A DNA stretch of 64,000 bases, taken from NCBI GenBank assembly GCA_039105265.1, contig JAPFFF010000019.1, positions 1,458,501 to 1,522,500 of the forward strand, given 5' to 3'. The position numbers and the translations under genes are program-made. Shown in pieces: positions 50,525 to 61,294 of the stretch (position 1 is the stretch's first letter; each line of letters begins with the position of its first letter). The notes beneath the pieces were generated by a model. The model had not been told where the DNA came from. It saw only the letters and a program-made list of their open reading frames with translations, and made no database searches. The DNA comes from Tritrichomonas musculus. Its lineage: Eukaryota; Parabasalia; Tritrichomonadida; Tritrichomonadidae.

Positions 50525-52183
50525 TTTTTTGAAAAGAAAATTGTTTTCGCCTTGTCACAGTTGTTTTTCATCATTCAAAATTCAATAAAAAATTTTATAA
50601 TTTACACAAATTCACTTCTTTTTAATTGAAAAAATTAGAGAAATGATCGTTTCCTCTAATTATTGTCTTAATTTTTGAGAAAATTGAGTATATATTTGGC
50701 TATTTTCAAAAAAAAAAAATAATTAAAGAATTCTCCAAATTTTGAGTAGATACAAAAGAAATAAATAATTATTTTAATTGTTTAAATTTAAATATAACAC
50801 AATTATTCATAAATTATATGAAAAATATGTATCAAATAATAATAATAATCTATTGATTTGTATTAATTTTTAGGGTTTTATCATCGACCTCATTAATACC
50901 ATATAATGCATAATAATTTTGATAATTAGATGTATATTTTTTTTTTTTTATTTTTTCCAGAGATGTATTTTTTCATAATGATCGTTTAACCTCATACTTG
51001 TATAAAACTTTCATATGTATGGAAAATATACTAAAATTTATTGAAACATTTAAAAAATTTAAATCCCATTTTACTTTTTAACAAATGTGAAACTGTTTTT
51101 TTGATTGTTTTTAAAAATGGGCATATATTTACTTCAAAAAAAAAGAAAATTATTTTTGGTGTAAATCAAGTGCGGAATTTACCTTTTATTTAGCATACGA
51201 CATGACTATGAAATACTTTTGTCTTATGTCTTTAATGTATTGATAAATATCATATTATAGATTTACAATGATAAATCTTTTTTTAACAATCATTTCAAAA
51301 TACATATGTATTCACTAAGTTGAACTTATGACTAAAGATTTTCAAATGATATCAGAATATTGTTTCAAAAAGGTGTTTGCTTTATTTACAAAAATTCTTT
51401 ATAATCATTACAAAAACATAAATAAATAGTTAAAAACTATAATTAACTAATTTAATTCGGCTAAATATCTCTAGGCAATATTGTTTTTGTATGAAAAATT
51501 ATACTGGATAAGAAATTTCTATATTTATTATAAAATATAATTATAGATTAATTTCTATATTTCTCATTATTTTATCAAGATAATTTAATAAATAGAAATA
51601 CAACTCTCATCACTTTTTAAATTATAGACTCAACTTTTTAATAAAATTCATGCAAAAAGTTCTTAATTTCAATTTGTTTTTGTGCCAATTGAAATTAAAA
51701 ATTTGAATTACAAAATGTGACAAAACCAACTTAAGATAATACACACATATGATTTTTAGAAAATGAAATGAAAGTTATTACTTTTTTTTTTGGCAGAGAG
51801 CAATGTTTCCAAGAAAATAATAATTAAATTTTAATATTTTAACTAATTACATTTGAAATATACAATGATACGTATATATAATATTTAGCTTGATTATCTA
51901 TAACATTTAATAAAACATTAAACGAAAACAATGATTCATGTAATAATATTTGACTTTTTTTTTTCCCAAGAAACAAAAATAAAATTTTTATTAAAAATAT
52001 TTTCATATTCTTTAAAGGAAAAAACCTCAACAGATGAATAAAAAACATCAAGAATTGACTAACAAATAACTCAATGAGAATCACTTTTCTCTTACAACGA
52101 TCATTTTTCGTAAATAAGAAAAAAAAAATTTATGAAAATTTTACAATTTTTACAAAAAACAAAATACAAAAATAAAAAGACAA
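50525..52183. other. 1.66-kb AT-rich gene-free stretch
   Basis: Lies between the start of the unknown gene and the 3' end of the CCDC180-like gene, both minus strand. No frame with believable protein content, no inverted repeats of note and no RNA gene recognised. Long A and T runs occur at about 50710, 50940 and 51783. Confidence 0.65.
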
Positions 52184-55100
52184 TTAGTCATCGCCTTCCT
52201 GAATTTGAGGAGCCAGCGAAGGATTGAGATCGGCAATGCACGTCTGCCAATACTTGATGAACGACTCAGTTTCATCCTTCAGCGACTGGATGTACTTGTC
52301 GAAGTCGTCGTTTCTTTTTGAGAGCATTTTTTCGTAGTCCTCGTAGCACCTGTTCCTCTCCACGATGACACCGCGGTTCATTGACGTGTCCAAACTTTTC
52401 AGGGGCGCCATCGATAACTTTTGGCCACTTTCGTCGATTGGCTGGAGCTTCATATTTCCGACATTAGTATTAGAATTGAGGGAACTTGCAACCGCTCCTT
52501 TAAGTGTCACTTTTTTCTTTTTAGTGTTTGCTGATGCAGCGTTGTTGATCAGGTTCGTGTTTGATGCGTTTATGTTGCTGTTTGAACGAATTGAAATTTG
52601 AGAGTCTAATTGGCGGCCAAATATCGTCTGATTTCCTGAAGCTAGATTATTCAGTGTGCTTGATGATGTGAAGTGAATACCGATATTTTTCAGTACGTTA
52701 ACGGACTGGGAGGCAGACTGAACAGCCTGCTGGTTAGCTTGCACAATTGGCTCCAAAACGGCTGGTAAAGAAGGCCAATCTCTAAGGCGAAATGGACGAC
52801 CGTTAGGATCGTTTGAAGCTGGATTTGACAAAGATTTCCTCGCCTTGTCTTTCATCATCTCTCTCATCGTTTTCCTCTCAATTCCCTTTGACATATTTGA
52901 GCTGGCCGATAGGTCGTCAATTTGAATAAACCTGTCAAATAAATTGAGAAGTTTATTTGTGAACAATGGCAAATTAGTTGTAAAAAGTGACATGTTTTTA
53001 TATTCACATTCAATATTTTGAATGTTAAAGTTCGTTATTACATCCATCTCTCTCAAAACACGATCGTTCTCTTCTTCAATGAGCCTCCTGAATTCTGCGA
53101 CCTTGTTCTCATCGGCCATCTCGGGATTCATCATCTTCTTGTGCTTCTCGCGCTCCTTGGCGAGCTCTTTCATGCACTGGTCAAAATTGACCTGTATGTC
53201 ACTTTTGTCCTTGCTCACTTGCTCAACGTAGAAAGACGCAAAGAAGGCGAACATCTTCTTCAGCATCTCCCGCGACAGGCTCTCTGCGTTCTGCACCTGC
53301 GTCTGGAAGACGAGGCACGACTTGCTCAGCACCGACTGCAGGTCCTTCGTGACGCTCTTCCAGTTTTCAGCGCACTTGTCAACACAGTCCTGCTGCTGCT
53401 CTGGAATGAGTTCCGGGCGAGTTATCTGCATCCTCCTCGTCTTTAGGTTGGTGTAATATTCGGTTGACAACTTCATGACGGTTGCATTGAAATCGCTCTC
53501 AATCTTGTCAAACTGGGTCTTCAAAGGGAGGCTCCTTTGATTCTCCGCTGCGCTGCCTGCACCGCCCTCCGCGTTGGCCGCAGACGAAGGATCGTTTTGG
53601 CTCTCATTTGAATTTGGTTTATCATTCAAATTTGATTTATCGGTGGAACTTTTTGACTTGCCTTTTGGCTTAGCTTTTGAGTGCTTCTTATCGTCATCGG
53701 CGCCGCCTTTCTTGTTGTCAGTTCTCGACTTTTTGTTAGAAGACGTTAAGTTCACATCACTTCCTCTCTTCTGCAGAAGCTGCTGTTGCTGCTGCTGCTG
53801 AAGGAGGAGGTCGAGCGAGAAGCCGATTGGAGCGACGTTTGACTGTGACTTGATTAGGGAGAGAAAAGTGCCACGCTTGTTGACCGATATTCTCAATGCG
53901 TCCAGTTTTTGAAAGAGGTCAGTTAGACGCGCCTGCAAGTCAACTTTTTCATTCACTTTTACAAGCCCGAATAAACGGTCAACTTCGTTTTCCATCATTT
54001 TGTTCTTAGCGAGGAGCGCCTCGTACTTGTTCTTCGAGTCCATCTGTGCCTGTTTCAAGGACTCGATAAAAGTGACATCAGCTTTATGGACGATCAATTT
54101 GCTCTCAAATTCTTCAATTAGATCGGAGTGATGTTTGTCCACTTCGTCGATTGCCTCTGACACTTTTTGCTCGAGTTCCTTGATGATCGATGCGACGTGC
54201 GCGTTCATTTTTGAGAAGTACTCTTTACAATGCTCCCTTTCCTCCTCAGAAAAAGTTCCATCGGCCAACACAACTGTTTCCATGAACCTCTGATTGACTG
54301 CGTTGAAGTTGTTGATGAAGTTGTCCATCTCCTTCTTCTGCTCCCCCTTCTGCTTGGCGAAGTAGGCCTCCCACTGCTTCTCGCTTGCTTTCAAATTTTG
54401 AACGAGGACGGTGAAATTTGTGGCGTTTTTCATCGTCGCCAAGTTGTCAATAAATGACCTTTCTTTGTCACATTCATTCACCATTAACCGCTTCCTTCGA
54501 TCGACCGAGGAGAGGATGTTCTCAACTCCGTTGTTGAAGTTCGATACAGAGCGCAAAAAGTGCTTCTCAAGCTGAGCTTGCCGCGTGCCAATCTGGTTCA
54601 CTCGCTTCTGGCCGATGTTCACTTCAATCGCGCTCGCGCGGGGCGCGTGAAGCCTCATTTTCTCCTGGAGCTCTTCGGATAGCTTTGAACGTTCTTTTGC
54701 GTATGAAGCGCGCTTCAGCCTGCTGTCATACTCATCTGATAATGTTGTAATCAATCTTTTTCTGAAGATATTTGTCCACTCATTCAATTCCTCGTTCATT
54801 GGGATGTAAATCCAGATTGAAACGGTCCCGTCTTCTGCCTTTGGGACGATGTCTGAGAGAAGAAACTCGGGACATTCAACGTCTTCAAAGTCATCAATGC
54901 TATAACCGCCATTTTTGTTCCCTTTCTTGTTTGAATTGCCACTTTTTCCGGGCTTCTTCTCATTGCTTCGGTCACGCTTCACTTTTGTCGGCGTTGCTTT
55001 TCTATCGTTCCCGGCGTTCCCCGAGGCAGCGGATGCTCCTCCCTTACTGGACTTGCCTTTCTGAGGCGTGAGCTCAACGCTCTGAGGCTCGTCAATGAAA

Positions 55101-56764
55101 TCATCAAATTGGGGCACTAGATCAAGTGCCCCAATTTCTTCAAATTTGGCGCCATTCGATGCGCTGAATGACAAAGAGGCTGCATTTATCGATTTCCCTT
55201 CGTTTCTGGCCTTCAATATCTTCCTCGATTGTCGTTGGCCTGAAGAAGAACCTTTTCTTCTCTGTTCGGAGTGTCCAGAAGTTGTGTGCGGCGAGCTATC
55301 GTCGTCATTTAAAGGCGAAACTTTCCTCATTTTGATCACATTCAAAATTTCTTTCTCAACTTGGTCAAAAAGTGTCGTTAATAGTGACGGTTGGGTGTCG
55401 TAAGTTGAGATTATTTTTGAATAGGACTCGTTGTATGTCTTCTCAATGTTGGCCAGTATTTCTTTGCACTCCTTCACCCTGCTGCTGATGTCTTCTTCGG
55501 TCATTAAAACGAGGATTTCATTCGACTTCATTTGGAGGTCCGTTTCAAGCTGGTTTATCTCTGACTGCGACTGGTTTCTAATCTCTTCGGTCTCATTGAT
55601 GACAAACTGGTTATTTTCATCTGCTTCAGAAATAAACTTCTGAAAATTTTCAATGAGTGGCTTCAAAAAATTGTGAATGCTCTCAAACGATTTGAATAGC
55701 GAATCTGTCCTCATGTTCCAGTATTTTTGAAGCTTTTCAATCAAAGAAACATAATATTTTTGCGTTTGTTTGTATAGGGGCAGTATTTCACACATGGCTT
55801 GGTTCGCTTCTGACTCTGAAGCTAGCTCAAAAAGGTCTTTTTCAAGGGCTGATATTAATTGTGCGTTTTCTTGATTTCGTTGATCTATTAGTGTTTGGAA
55901 TTGTCCAATAAATTGTGTAATAAAATTCTTGTGTGTTTCTGTCATTTCAACAACTTCATTCCACCAAGATTCTAAATCAGATTCTGTAAAATGTTCAGGA
56001 GGCGAGAAAAGAGCAAGATTTGAGACTAATTTTCTAAAACAAAAAGTAAATTTCTTTTGATCTTTATGAAAATTGGAGAAAATTGATGAAAAATCAATTC
56101 TATTACTGAGATCTAATTGTTTTTTGGATTCTTCAACGATAGTTGCAAAACGATTTTGTTTCCATTCATCTGCACGTTGAATAAACTCAGAATCCATATT
56201 AGATGCTTGCTTTCGACATGAAATTTCAATATTGTATAGTACTTGAATTAATTTTTGTTTTGTTTGTAGAAAATTTTCGTTTAATCTCTTAATTTCAAGT
56301 GGCAATTTTTCAGAATATTTCTGTGGTAGTTGTGTTAAAAATACTTCGCATGATTCAAACGCACGATCAACAATTGGGCTCAATTTAGCATATGATCCGG
56401 AGTATATTGCTAGTGCGTCTTCTCGTAATTGCAATGATCGAGTTATTAAATCTTGACCAAGTGATTTTAATTGCTCTCTTAATTCTTCAAAAGTAAATGA
56501 TGACTTTCCAAGTGTTGATAATATATCTTCTTCCTTTTTTTTAATTTGATTTGTTTCTTCTTGAAATTTATCCATTCGTTGTTGAAGTTGTTGCTCACAA
56601 TTATCTGATACTTCTTTAATTAACTTTTGAAAAGAGCAAAAAACTGTATAATATTGTTCAATTAATTTTTCTTGATATCTTTTTAAAGCACCATTCGTAG
56701 ATGTTGGCTGATTTAAAACTGTTTTAGGTAGATTTAATACTTCATTCTCTTCGCTTTCAATCAT
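52184..56764 (-). CDS. CCDC180-like ciliary coiled-coil protein
   Basis: 1526 residues from ATG at 56764. Long coiled-coil regions (about 30-440, 690-960 and 1100-1300) alternate with Ser/Lys/Gly-rich linkers, including a polyglutamine tract near 990. The block RLHAPRASAIEVNIGQKRVN near residue 695, followed by QLEKHF, resembles the HQPRA...NVR signature I associate with the DUF4455/DUF4456 protein CCDC180, a flagella-associated protein. Length is close to that family (about 1700 residues). Codon use is noticeably richer in G and C in the middle of the gene than in the first 300 codons. Together with the CFAP47-like gene it fits a flagellated cell. A generic coiled-coil protein is the alternative. 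Confidence 0.62.
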   Translation of the reverse strand: MIESEENEVLNLPKTVLNQPTSTNGALKRYQEKLIEQYYTVFCSFQKLIKEVSDNCEQQLQQRMDKFQEETNQIKKKEEDILSTLGKSSFTFEELREQLKSLGQDLITRSLQLREDALAIYSGSYAKLSPIVDRAFESCEVFLTQLPQKYSEKLPLEIKRLNENFLQTKQKLIQVLYNIEISCRKQASNMDSEFIQRADEWKQNRFATIVEESKKQLDLSNRIDFSSIFSNFHKDQKKFTFCFRKLVSNLALFSPPEHFTESDLESWWNEVVEMTETHKNFITQFIGQFQTLIDQRNQENAQLISALEKDLFELASESEANQAMCEILPLYKQTQKYYVSLIEKLQKYWNMRTDSLFKSFESIHNFLKPLIENFQKFISEADENNQFVINETEEIRNQSQSEINQLETDLQMKSNEILVLMTEEDISSRVKECKEILANIEKTYNESYSKIISTYDTQPSLLTTLFDQVEKEILNVIKMRKVSPLNDDDSSPHTTSGHSEQRRKGSSSGQRQSRKILKARNEGKSINAASLSFSASNGAKFEEIGALDLVPQFDDFIDEPQSVELTPQKGKSSKGGASAASGNAGNDRKATPTKVKRDRSNEKKPGKSGNSNKKGNKNGGYSIDDFEDVECPEFLLSDIVPKAEDGTVSIWIYIPMNEELNEWTNIFRKRLITTLSDEYDSRLKRASYAKERSKLSEELQEKMRLHAPRASAIEVNIGQKRVNQIGTRQAQLEKHFLRSVSNFNNGVENILSSVDRRKRLMVNECDKERSFIDNLATMKNATNFTVLVQNLKASEKQWEAYFAKQKGEQKKEMDNFINNFNAVNQRFMETVVLADGTFSEEEREHCKEYFSKMNAHVASIIKELEQKVSEAIDEVDKHHSDLIEEFESKLIVHKADVTFIESLKQAQMDSKNKYEALLAKNKMMENEVDRLFGLVKVNEKVDLQARLTDLFQKLDALRISVNKRGTFLSLIKSQSNVAPIGFSLDLLLQQQQQQQLLQKRGSDVNLTSSNKKSRTDNKKGGADDDKKHSKAKPKGKSKSSTDKSNLNDKPNSNESQNDPSSAANAEGGAGSAAENQRSLPLKTQFDKIESDFNATVMKLSTEYYTNLKTRRMQITRPELIPEQQQDCVDKCAENWKSVTKDLQSVLSKSCLVFQTQVQNAESLSREMLKKMFAFFASFYVEQVSKDKSDIQVNFDQCMKELAKEREKHKKMMNPEMADENKVAEFRRLIEEENDRVLREMDVITNFNIQNIECEYKNMSLFTTNLPLFTNKLLNLFDRFIQIDDLSASSNMSKGIERKTMREMMKDKARKSLSNPASNDPNGRPFRLRDWPSLPAVLEPIVQANQQAVQSASQSVNVLKNIGIHFTSSSTLNNLASGNQTIFGRQLDSQISIRSNSNINASNTNLINNAASANTKKKKVTLKGAVASSLNSNTNVGNMKLQPIDESGQKLSMAPLKSLDTSMNRGVIVERNRCYEDYEKMLSKRNDDFDKYIQSLKDETESFIKYWQTCIADLNPSLAPQIQEGDD

Positions 56765-57142
56765 TATTAAAAGATTAAATTTTTAAAAATAACGAACAAA
56801 ATCCACTTTTTAAATGTATAATTTTGTGAGTAAAAATGTTCATAAACGATAATAATTCAATGATTAATAAAATGAAAACGGGCGTAATACAAATATAAAA
56901 TATTTAAAAAGCTAAAAAAAAAAACTTATCCAATAATATAAAATTTTCGATATAATATATTAAGAATATAATATACCATTTTTTAATTAATTAAATCAGT
57001 TATATCAATTATTTTTCAAGATATCTGTATTTTTTTAGATGGACAATTATTAGCACAAATTTAAAACCAAAATTTAACTCAATTTTACAATTATTAGAAA
57101 CTTTTCTAGCACTTATTTAGTCATCAAAAACAAATTTGTTTC
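56765..57142. other. Divergent intergenic region
   Basis: 378 AT-rich bases between the divergent CCDC180-like and PDI-like starts. It contains the Myb-like site at 56790; possible initiators tcatc and tcatg lie at the PDI-like start. Confidence 0.6.
56790..56795 (+). promoter_or_regulatory. Myb-recognition-like TAACGA before CCDC180-like gene
   Basis: TAACGA 26 bases upstream of the CCDC180-like ATG (the gene is on the opposite strand). Inference from motif and position. Confidence 0.28.
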
Positions 57143-58762
57143 ATGCTTTTTGTTTTTTACTTATTACTCCAATTTTCGATATCAATTCGAGTTATTGTCG
57201 ATCAAAAAAATTTCAAATCCCTCGTTGATATGTCTTTTTCTCTTCCTGTTTTTATTGTTTTCTATTCTCCTTATTGCGGTCATTGCCAAAGAATGCATCC
57301 AGATTGGATTCAATTTATGGAAAGATACAAAGATGATCCATACATTGTTGCTGCTGAAATTAATTGTATAGAATTTCGCAAAGAGGCGGGTACACTTATG
57401 TCAATTTCAGGATATCCAACTTTTGCTGTTGTTAACAATGGCAAAGGCAGCCAAGTTTCTGTTACACGAACAACTAAAGATTTTTGTGCTAAAGCTGAAG
57501 AATTAAAAATACTGTATCCACCAAAATCCCAAAGCAGAGTTAAATGCCATTTCTTCAAAAATAATGCAGATGATATAAAATACCCTTATATGACACTTTT
57601 ATCATCATATATTACCGCACAAGCTGATCAAGATAACATAATTAGAGGGATCGATGATGTTTGTAAAATGCTTGAAAAAGTTTCAGTTAATACGGGCATT
57701 AGTTTTGATAATCTTTTAATCAATCAAACAAGCATAGTTGTTAAACCAAATGAGTTTATCTTAAAGTCTAACTCAATTGTCATCTCAAAAGCATTTATAA
57801 ATCCCACAAAATCAATCGAATACAAATTTACCATCGGTAATAATAATGATAGTATGAATAACGACACTAATTTCAATAATTCATTCAACAACTCTTTTAA
57901 TAACGCAAGTAAGAATTCTGATAATTCAAGCTTAAATAATAATTTGATTGATTATAATAATACCAATATATCACATGAAATGATATACAATATGGACTCA
58001 ATTTCACTTTTTGCTAATGAATATTTAAAATATACACAATTTGGTGATTGGGATATCATTAAAAATAAAAATGCAGAGAATTTTGCTTTTCGTACTTCAA
58101 AACGCCGCCTCCTTCTCTTTGTCTTCAAAAGTAGCAATGAGGCATCTCATCAAGCAGCAGAAAACGATATGTCACTTTCAAATCGGGTTGTTATGAATTA
58201 TAAAGCAACTTCCATGAATAATGCTGAGCATTTTCTCATCAACAAAATTTCATCAAAGCAACTCTACGATAAATGGGGAATAAAACTTAGTACCCAATCG
58301 GAAAAGAGTGATTCTTCACAAATTGATTTGATTTGTTCTAACCCAGCCAAAACTCATTTTACCCTAATCAGAGATATCGAATCATTGAATATACAAGAAG
58401 TCTTCAAAAACATTAGCTTAGGTTTATTTGATACCCAAAACAATAATGAACTTGCAAAATTAAATAAAATTTATGGAAGTACTAATAGTGGAATTATCAG
58501 AAGAGGAATTCAAAAAGAAAGAAAGAGTCCTTTGCTATTTTTTGCTTTAGGTTATTTGTTCTTTGCTGTTCTTATAACAGTTGGCATTTGGATTTACTTG
58601 CTTGTTAACGACGATCAAAATTCAACGACAACTGATTCAGGAACTTTAATTGACCATGGAGAGAATGAAATAGATAATAATGTTGATGATAACTGCGATA
58701 ACATATTAAAGATTGAATCTGACCATAATAATGATGCTGAAACCCCAATCACAAGCGAATAA
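57143..58762 (+). CDS. Membrane-anchored PDI-like thioredoxin protein
   Basis: 539 residues from ATG at 57143. Residues 1-15 are a signal peptide. A thioredoxin domain spans about 17-120 with the redox site CGHC at 45-48 (VFYSPYCGHCQRMHPDW) and the cis-proline loop GYPTF near 94. The middle (about 120-455) lacks a second active site and has an Asn/Ser-rich insert near 235-275. A single membrane helix at about 462-488 (LLFFALGYLFFAVLITVGIW) is followed by an acidic cytoplasmic tail without a KDEL signal. It should form or rearrange disulfides in the ER lumen as a type I membrane protein, like TMX-type PDIs. Trx placement first in a longer luminal region differs from classical two-domain PDI. 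Confidence 0.85.
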   Translation: MLFVFYLLLQFSISIRVIVDQKNFKSLVDMSFSLPVFIVFYSPYCGHCQRMHPDWIQFMERYKDDPYIVAAEINCIEFRKEAGTLMSISGYPTFAVVNNGKGSQVSVTRTTKDFCAKAEELKILYPPKSQSRVKCHFFKNNADDIKYPYMTLLSSYITAQADQDNIIRGIDDVCKMLEKVSVNTGISFDNLLINQTSIVVKPNEFILKSNSIVISKAFINPTKSIEYKFTIGNNNDSMNNDTNFNNSFNNSFNNASKNSDNSSLNNNLIDYNNTNISHEMIYNMDSISLFANEYLKYTQFGDWDIIKNKNAENFAFRTSKRRLLLFVFKSSNEASHQAAENDMSLSNRVVMNYKATSMNNAEHFLINKISSKQLYDKWGIKLSTQSEKSDSSQIDLICSNPAKTHFTLIRDIESLNIQEVFKNISLGLFDTQNNNELAKLNKIYGSTNSGIIRRGIQKERKSPLLFFALGYLFFAVLITVGIWIYLLVNDDQNSTTTDSGTLIDHGENEIDNNVDDNCDNILKIESDHNNDAETPITSE

Positions 58763-59098
58763 ATATGTTTCTATCTTTAAATAATACTTATTCTTTTCAT
58801 TCGTTTTAGTCTTTTTCTTTTTACATTTGTTTGATGAGTTGCTTATTTTAAAATACAAAAAAAATATTTAAAAGAGAGATTATATTTTATAAATAGGAGT
58901 TGGTAAATGATATTTCAGGTTAATAAAATATGCACTTAATTAACATATAAATATCATATGAATTTAATTGCGTTTGCTATTGATAACAAAGATATTTTAA
59001 AATAATCTACAAAAATGATATCTGAAAAGACAGGAGCAATTAATGATAAATATCGCTTTTCCAATTATAAAAGTAATTTTAATTGAAACAATTTGTAA
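58763..59098. other. Convergent intergenic region
   Basis: 336 AT-rich bases between the 3' ends of the PDI-like and DNAJC21-like genes; nothing recognised. Confidence 0.6.
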
Positions 59099-61294
59099 TT
59101 ATCCGTACGCAGTTGCGTGGTTAGTTTCTTCTAAATGCTTGAAAAGCTTTGTCTTGGAAGGGAAAACAGCATGGCACTTCCTACACATGAACATGCCAGG
59201 AGGAGGTCTTTTCGGTCCTTTATTTCCTTTTTTATTCTTTCCTTTTGGCTGATTTTGATTCTTCTGATTTTGGGTTTGATTTTGAGCCTGATCTTCCGCC
59301 TGATCATCATCTTTTTCTTCAACATCATCGAAGTTGTCTGTCAATGTCACTTTTACCTTTTGGCCATTTTCATCAATAATCTCAATAACTTTTTCATCTT
59401 TTTTCTTTGCTTCTTCATTTTGCTGTATATTTTCGTTTGATTCAGCTTTGTCTTCTTCCACTTCTTCAATTTGAGGGGCAAGATCTTCAACTTCTCCTTT
59501 TTCGTCATTTTCTTTCTTTTCTTCCTCCTCTTCTTCTTCAGCCTCTTGAATGAGGAGCCTCTTTCTTGCTTCTTCTAGTTGCCTGAGTCTTTTCTTCTCT
59601 TTCTTTGATAATTTTGGACCAAAGTTGCTATTACTGCTGTTTACACTGTTGTTTTCGTTTTCATTCTCGTTTTCGTTTTCATTGTCAGTGATTATATCGC
59701 TACTTTGACTTTTTGAGATAATCGATTCAATTTTTTCTTTTTCTTCTCGCTCTTTTTGCCTTTGTTTTTCTAATTCTTCTAGTTCAGCTTTCTCTCTCGC
59801 TTCTTTTTGTCTCTGCATTTTTTGCTTATGTTTTTCCTTCTTTGGAATTTTTTGTTGATTATTTTTGTTCTGATTTTGATTTTTATTGTTATTGTTGTTT
59901 CCTTTTCCTTTCTTTCCCTGATTGTTTTTGTTTTTACCTTTATTTTGAAATTCATCTTCATCATCATCGTCTTCATCATTTTCATCGTTATCATTATCAT
60001 CATCATCATCATTAATATTTTTCTTGTTTTTCTGATTTTGGTTTTGTTTTTTATTTTGTTTGCCTTTTTTGGTATTGGATGCGGTTTCGTTATCTAAATC
60101 ATCATCATCTTTGTTTTGCTGCTTCTTTTTTTGGTTTTGCTTTTTGCCTTTTTTAGATTTGCTATCAAATTCTGGCTCTTCCTCTTCTTCATTATCCAAA
60201 TCACCTTCCTTATTTGGTTCTGTTTGAGCGTTTAAAAATTCATCAGCAGTTTTTCCTGTTATTGCTTGGATTTCATGATCTGTTAATCCAAGAAGCAAAA
60301 AAGTATATTTTGTGTGTTCAAATAATGAAGGATCAGCAAGAAAGTCTTTTCTAGCTGTAGCACTTAATTTTTTGTGCTTTTTAGTGTTGCAATGTTGTTT
60401 GAAAGCGCTTTCAGTGTTCATATCGCGTCCACAATAATCACAATGCCATTGTGGTTCGGTCTCTTCCTTATCAAATTCTTTCAAATAAATAATATCATTT
60501 TCATTGTATGATATTGGATTAGAATTATCATTCAATATACTTTGAAGTTGCTTTTCAACTTCTTTTTGCCTTTCTAGTTTCTTCTTTTCTGCTATTTTTC
60601 TTTTTTCTTCATTTTGCCTTTCAACTTCTTCTAAATGCTTTTTTACACGTGGATCTCGCTTTTTAGCGAAAAGTGCAAGTTCACGAACAGATTGCACAAA
60701 TTCTCTTTGAGCTTTTTGTCGTACCTTTTCGTTTTCTTGATTCATTGCTCTTTTATATCGCCCATTTGGAGCATCTTTTAATCGATAAATATCTTTGAAA
60801 GCAAAACTTCGTTTTGTAGTGAAGCACGTCCAAAAGTTGTAAAATTCCGTTACTTTTTCATAAGGGCTATTTGAATCACCAAATAAAGGAAATTTTGCTG
60901 TTGAACTCTCTTCTTCTGAAAGACTACGAAACGCATCTTGAAAGACTGCATAAAAACCATTGGGACCATCATTAAATCCAGTAAAAGCTCCTGCACTAAA
61001 TAAACCTTCGATATCAACATTTGTTGCACTAAATTCACCAAGTTCGTTAACTACTGCATGCCTATGGCCATCATACCATGCTCTTTCATGAGGATCAGAT
61101 AAAATTGAATATGCATGCTCAATTATTTGAAAAACTCGAGTAGCTTCCGTGATATTGTCATGATTCCGATCTGGATGCCATCTCATTGCAGCTTTTCGAT
61201 ATGCTTTTTTAAGTTGATCTTGAGTAGCAGTTTCTTCTACTCCAAATAATTCATAGTAATCTGTGCGATCATGTATAGCTGATGAATCATTCAT
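59099..61294 (-). CDS. DNAJC21/JJJ1-like J-domain zinc-finger protein
   Basis: 731 residues from ATG at 61294. J domain at residues about 12-77 with HPD at 40-42 (RWHPDRNHD). Then follows the DNAJC21-type region with YNFWTCFTTKRSFAFKD, a charged helix, and a C2H2 zinc finger of the U1-like type near residue 290 (WHCDYCGRDMNTESAFKQHC, then TKKHKK). A long Lys/Glu/Asn/Asp-rich stretch (about 360-690) leads to a second C2H2 finger at the end (MFMCRKCHAVFPSKTKLFKH). This order is that of yeast Jjj1 / human DNAJC21, which with Hsp70 releases biogenesis factors from pre-60S subunits in the cytoplasm. The tail is longer and more repetitive than usual. Confidence 0.9.
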   Translation of the reverse strand: MNDSSAIHDRTDYYELFGVEETATQDQLKKAYRKAAMRWHPDRNHDNITEATRVFQIIEHAYSILSDPHERAWYDGHRHAVVNELGEFSATNVDIEGLFSAGAFTGFNDGPNGFYAVFQDAFRSLSEEESSTAKFPLFGDSNSPYEKVTEFYNFWTCFTTKRSFAFKDIYRLKDAPNGRYKRAMNQENEKVRQKAQREFVQSVRELALFAKKRDPRVKKHLEEVERQNEEKRKIAEKKKLERQKEVEKQLQSILNDNSNPISYNENDIIYLKEFDKEETEPQWHCDYCGRDMNTESAFKQHCNTKKHKKLSATARKDFLADPSLFEHTKYTFLLLGLTDHEIQAITGKTADEFLNAQTEPNKEGDLDNEEEEEPEFDSKSKKGKKQNQKKKQQNKDDDDLDNETASNTKKGKQNKKQNQNQKNKKNINDDDDDNDNDENDEDDDDEDEFQNKGKNKNNQGKKGKGNNNNNKNQNQNKNNQQKIPKKEKHKQKMQRQKEAREKAELEELEKQRQKEREEKEKIESIISKSQSSDIITDNENENENENENNSVNSSNSNFGPKLSKKEKKRLRQLEEARKRLLIQEAEEEEEEEKKENDEKGEVEDLAPQIEEVEEDKAESNENIQQNEEAKKKDEKVIEIIDENGQKVKVTLTDNFDDVEEKDDDQAEDQAQNQTQNQKNQNQPKGKNKKGNKGPKRPPPGMFMCRKCHAVFPSKTKLFKHLEETNHATAYG

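Noticed and set aside
51839-52084. 81-codon minus-strand frame
   Set aside because: Hydrophobic, Phe/Ile-rich reading of AT-rich DNA with no family features, just after the CCDC180-like 3' end.
53785-53805. Glutamine-codon run as a separate repeat element
   Set aside because: A short polyglutamine tract inside the CCDC180-like coding region, not an independent feature.
59135-60097. Hydrophobic plus-strand frames opposite the DNAJC21-like gene
   Set aside because: They are antisense readings of Lys/Glu/Asp-rich codons, which always give Phe/Leu/Ile-rich frames.
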